Assembly: GCA_028278125.1 (NCBI GenBank)
Contig: JANQEY010000296.1
Coordinates: 1 to 15,597, forward strand
Direction: 5' to 3'
From: a bacterium
GTDB taxonomy: Bacteria; Electryoneota; Electryoneia; Electryoneales; Electryoneaceae
DNA length: 15,597 bases
Below the pieces are notes generated by a model. The model did not search any database. It had not been told where the DNA came from and was given only the letters and a program-made list of their open reading frames with translations. The position numbers and the translations under genes are program-made. Of this stretch, positions 14,559 through 15,597 are shown piece by piece (positions within the stretch are counted from its first letter, which is position 1; each line of letters begins with the position of its first letter).

Positions 14559-15196
14559 TGTGTCACCTCCTCAGCATCACCAGACGCTATTTCTTCAGTC
14601 ACCTGTTCTTCTTCTACAGGCTCGTCAGTTTCTTCAATTTCCACAGCAACGACTTTTATCATCTCTGCTGTTTTTTTCACAGAATTCGCGATTGCTCTCG
14701 CTGTGATTGTAGCGCCTGTGATTGAATCTATTTCACCCCGGTCTTTATCGACAGCAAGCGTAAAAGCGTCCATCCCCTCGAACTGCCGCTGGAACCAGGG
14801 TTTATTTTCACCCTTCTTTACTTCGACGGCTTTTGTTCCCAGGCCGGGTGTTTCCTGCTGGAATATTATCTTTAGACCGGTAACTTCATAGTCGTTATTA
14901 AATCCGCAAACGGTTTCAATAGTACTTGAATATGCCGGGCCATAAGCGATACCGACAAATCCAACCCTGGAACCGTTTCCATCTAATGCTATCCAGTAAG
15001 GATTACCATCTTCGAGGGCATATTCCTCAAAAACCTTACCATTGACCGATTCCATCACTTCAATCCTGGCTTCCGCCCGTTTTTTCGCCTTGTTCTCAGC
15101 AATAATGGGCGCTGTTTTCTGGTTTAAAAGTGCCAGGCCTCCCGAAGCTATCGAAGCAATAAACATCAGGATTATTCCCAGACGGACAATAAGCAT
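14555..15196 (-). CDS. rnfG: Rnf electron-transport complex subunit RnfG (covalent flavoprotein)
   Basis: FMN-carrying subunit anchored by one N-terminal helix (about 3-25) with its flavin domain outside the cytoplasmic membrane; homologous to NqrC. The flavinylation motif is DSITGATITARAIA, with Thr163 as the expected covalent FMN site, and the conserved QQETPGLGTKA segment (113-123) is present. After the last helix the protein carries an acidic tail of about 28 residues (186-213, mostly Glu, Asp, Val, Thr), which I regard as an accessory extension. The ATG has TAGGAGA about 7 nt upstream. It is 43 nt downstream of rnfD and overlaps rnfE by 4 nt. Attachment of FMN would need ApbE, which is not in the window. 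Confidence 0.95.
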   Translation of the reverse strand: MLIVRLGIILMFIASIASGGLALLNQKTAPIIAENKAKKRAEARIEVMESVNGKVFEEYALEDGNPYWIALDGNGSRVGFVGIAYGPAYSSTIETVCGFNNDYEVTGLKIIFQQETPGLGTKAVEVKKGENKPWFQRQFEGMDAFTLAVDKDRGEIDSITGATITARAIANSVKKTAEMIKVVAVEIEETDEPVEEEQVTEEIASGDAEEVTQ

Positions 15197-15208
15197 TTTA
15201 TCTCCTAT

Positions 15209-15232
15209 ACGGTGTTATAATTCCTGCACCGT
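15209..15232 (-). other. inverted repeat in the rnfD-rnfG spacer
   Basis: ACGGTG and CACCGT form a perfect 6-bp stem around a 12-nt loop in the 43-nt gap, ending just before the TAGGAGA ribosome-binding site of rnfG. Weak to moderate structure; possible role in mRNA processing or rnfG initiation (inference). Confidence 0.3.
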
Positions 15233-15239
15233 TTATTAA

Positions 15240-15597
15240 TCAGGCTTTCACAACCTCTTTAACATGACCGAATTTTCTCGGTACCATCCAGCGATCAATC
15301 AATGGAACCGCCAGGTTCATCAGCAGAATAGCATAACTGACACCTTCCGGGTAACCACCGATCAAACGGATCATCAGTGTCAGCAATCCACAACCGATAC
15401 CGAATACAAGTCTGCCCCGTTTCGTCATCGGGCTGGTAACCATATCGGTAGCCATGTAGAAAGCACCCAGGATTAAACCACCTGCAAAGATGTGGAATAA
15501 CATATCACCGCTGAAAAATCCGGCAGATCCTCCAAACATCCAGCCACCTATAGCAACAACCGCAATGAAGCTAAGTGGTGTACGCCAGTCGATGTAG
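15240..15597 (-). CDS. rnfD: Rnf electron-transport complex subunit RnfD, C-terminal part (cut by window edge)
   Basis: Membrane flavoprotein of Rnf, homologous to NqrB. Only the last 118 residues are present and the frame stays open to the right edge. [18 protein letters not shown] and [20 protein letters not shown] are typical of the C-terminal helices of RnfD, as is the [13 protein letters not shown] segment, followed by [20 protein letters not shown] and a basic cytoplasmic end ([13 protein letters not shown]). The covalent-FMN threonine lies outside the window, so flavinylation cannot be checked. Its place before rnfG fits the order rnfCDGEAB, with rnfC expected upstream. Confidence 0.95.
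   Translation of the reverse strand, partial: YIDWRTPLSFIAVVAIGGWMFGGSAGFFSGDMLFHIFAGGLILGAFYMATDMVTSPMTKRGRLVFGIGCGLLTLMIRLIGGYPEGVSYAILLMNLAVPLIDRWMVPRKFGHVKEVVKA

Noticed and set aside
14017..14706. Plus-strand open frame of 229 codons
   Set aside because: It is antisense to rnfE and rnfG, whose motifs, overlaps and ribosome-binding sites are clear; the translation is low in recognisable features and shows composition typical of an antisense shadow.
1..15597. tRNA, rRNA, CRISPR, insertion sequence or attachment site
   Set aside because: No cloverleaf-like segment, repeat-spacer array, transposase frame or terminal inverted repeats were seen; coding density is that of a core operon region.

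Overview
The window is a dense, single-direction (minus strand) piece of a bacterial genome that encodes two ion-pumping respiratory redox machines one after the other. Read in the direction of transcription, from the right edge to the left, it holds the end of an rnf operon (rnfD 3' end, rnfG, rnfE, rnfA, rnfB; with rnfC expected just beyond the right edge this gives the order rnfCDGEAB). A 409-nt AT-rich non-coding gap follows. Then comes a complex I operon in canonical order: nuoA, B, C, D, E, F, G, H, I, J, K, L, M and the first 53 codons of nuoN, which runs off the left edge. No gene on the plus strand is supported.

The Rnf complex exchanges electrons between reduced ferredoxin and NAD+ and couples this to Na+ or H+ movement. 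Complex I (NuoA-N) oxidises NADH, through NuoE/F/G, and reduces quinone while pumping protons. NADH made by Rnf could therefore feed complex I, or the flow could run backwards to make reduced ferredoxin. That linkage is inferred from gene proximity and known functions; nothing in the DNA proves it.

The organism is a bacterium with both ferredoxin-based and quinone-based energy metabolism. Moderate GC, separate nuoC and nuoD, a very short NuoG without its molybdopterin-like domain, and the CDGEAB rnf order are compatible with an anaerobic or facultative lineage. A member of the FCB assemblage or a related candidate phylum is a guess; I cannot name a genus.

Translation signals are clear. Most genes have Shine-Dalgarno sequences, many neighbours overlap by 4, 8 or 10 nt, and rnfB, nuoI and nuoL start with GTG. 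Almost every gap of about 29 nt or more inside the two operons contains an inverted repeat at or just after the upstream stop codon, the strongest lying between nuoK and nuoL.

I see no undescribed multi-gene system here. The points worth a second look are the truncated NuoG with its odd cysteine spacing, the degenerate third ferredoxin site and long tail of RnfB, the intercistronic hairpins, and the repeated octamers in the presumed nuo control region.
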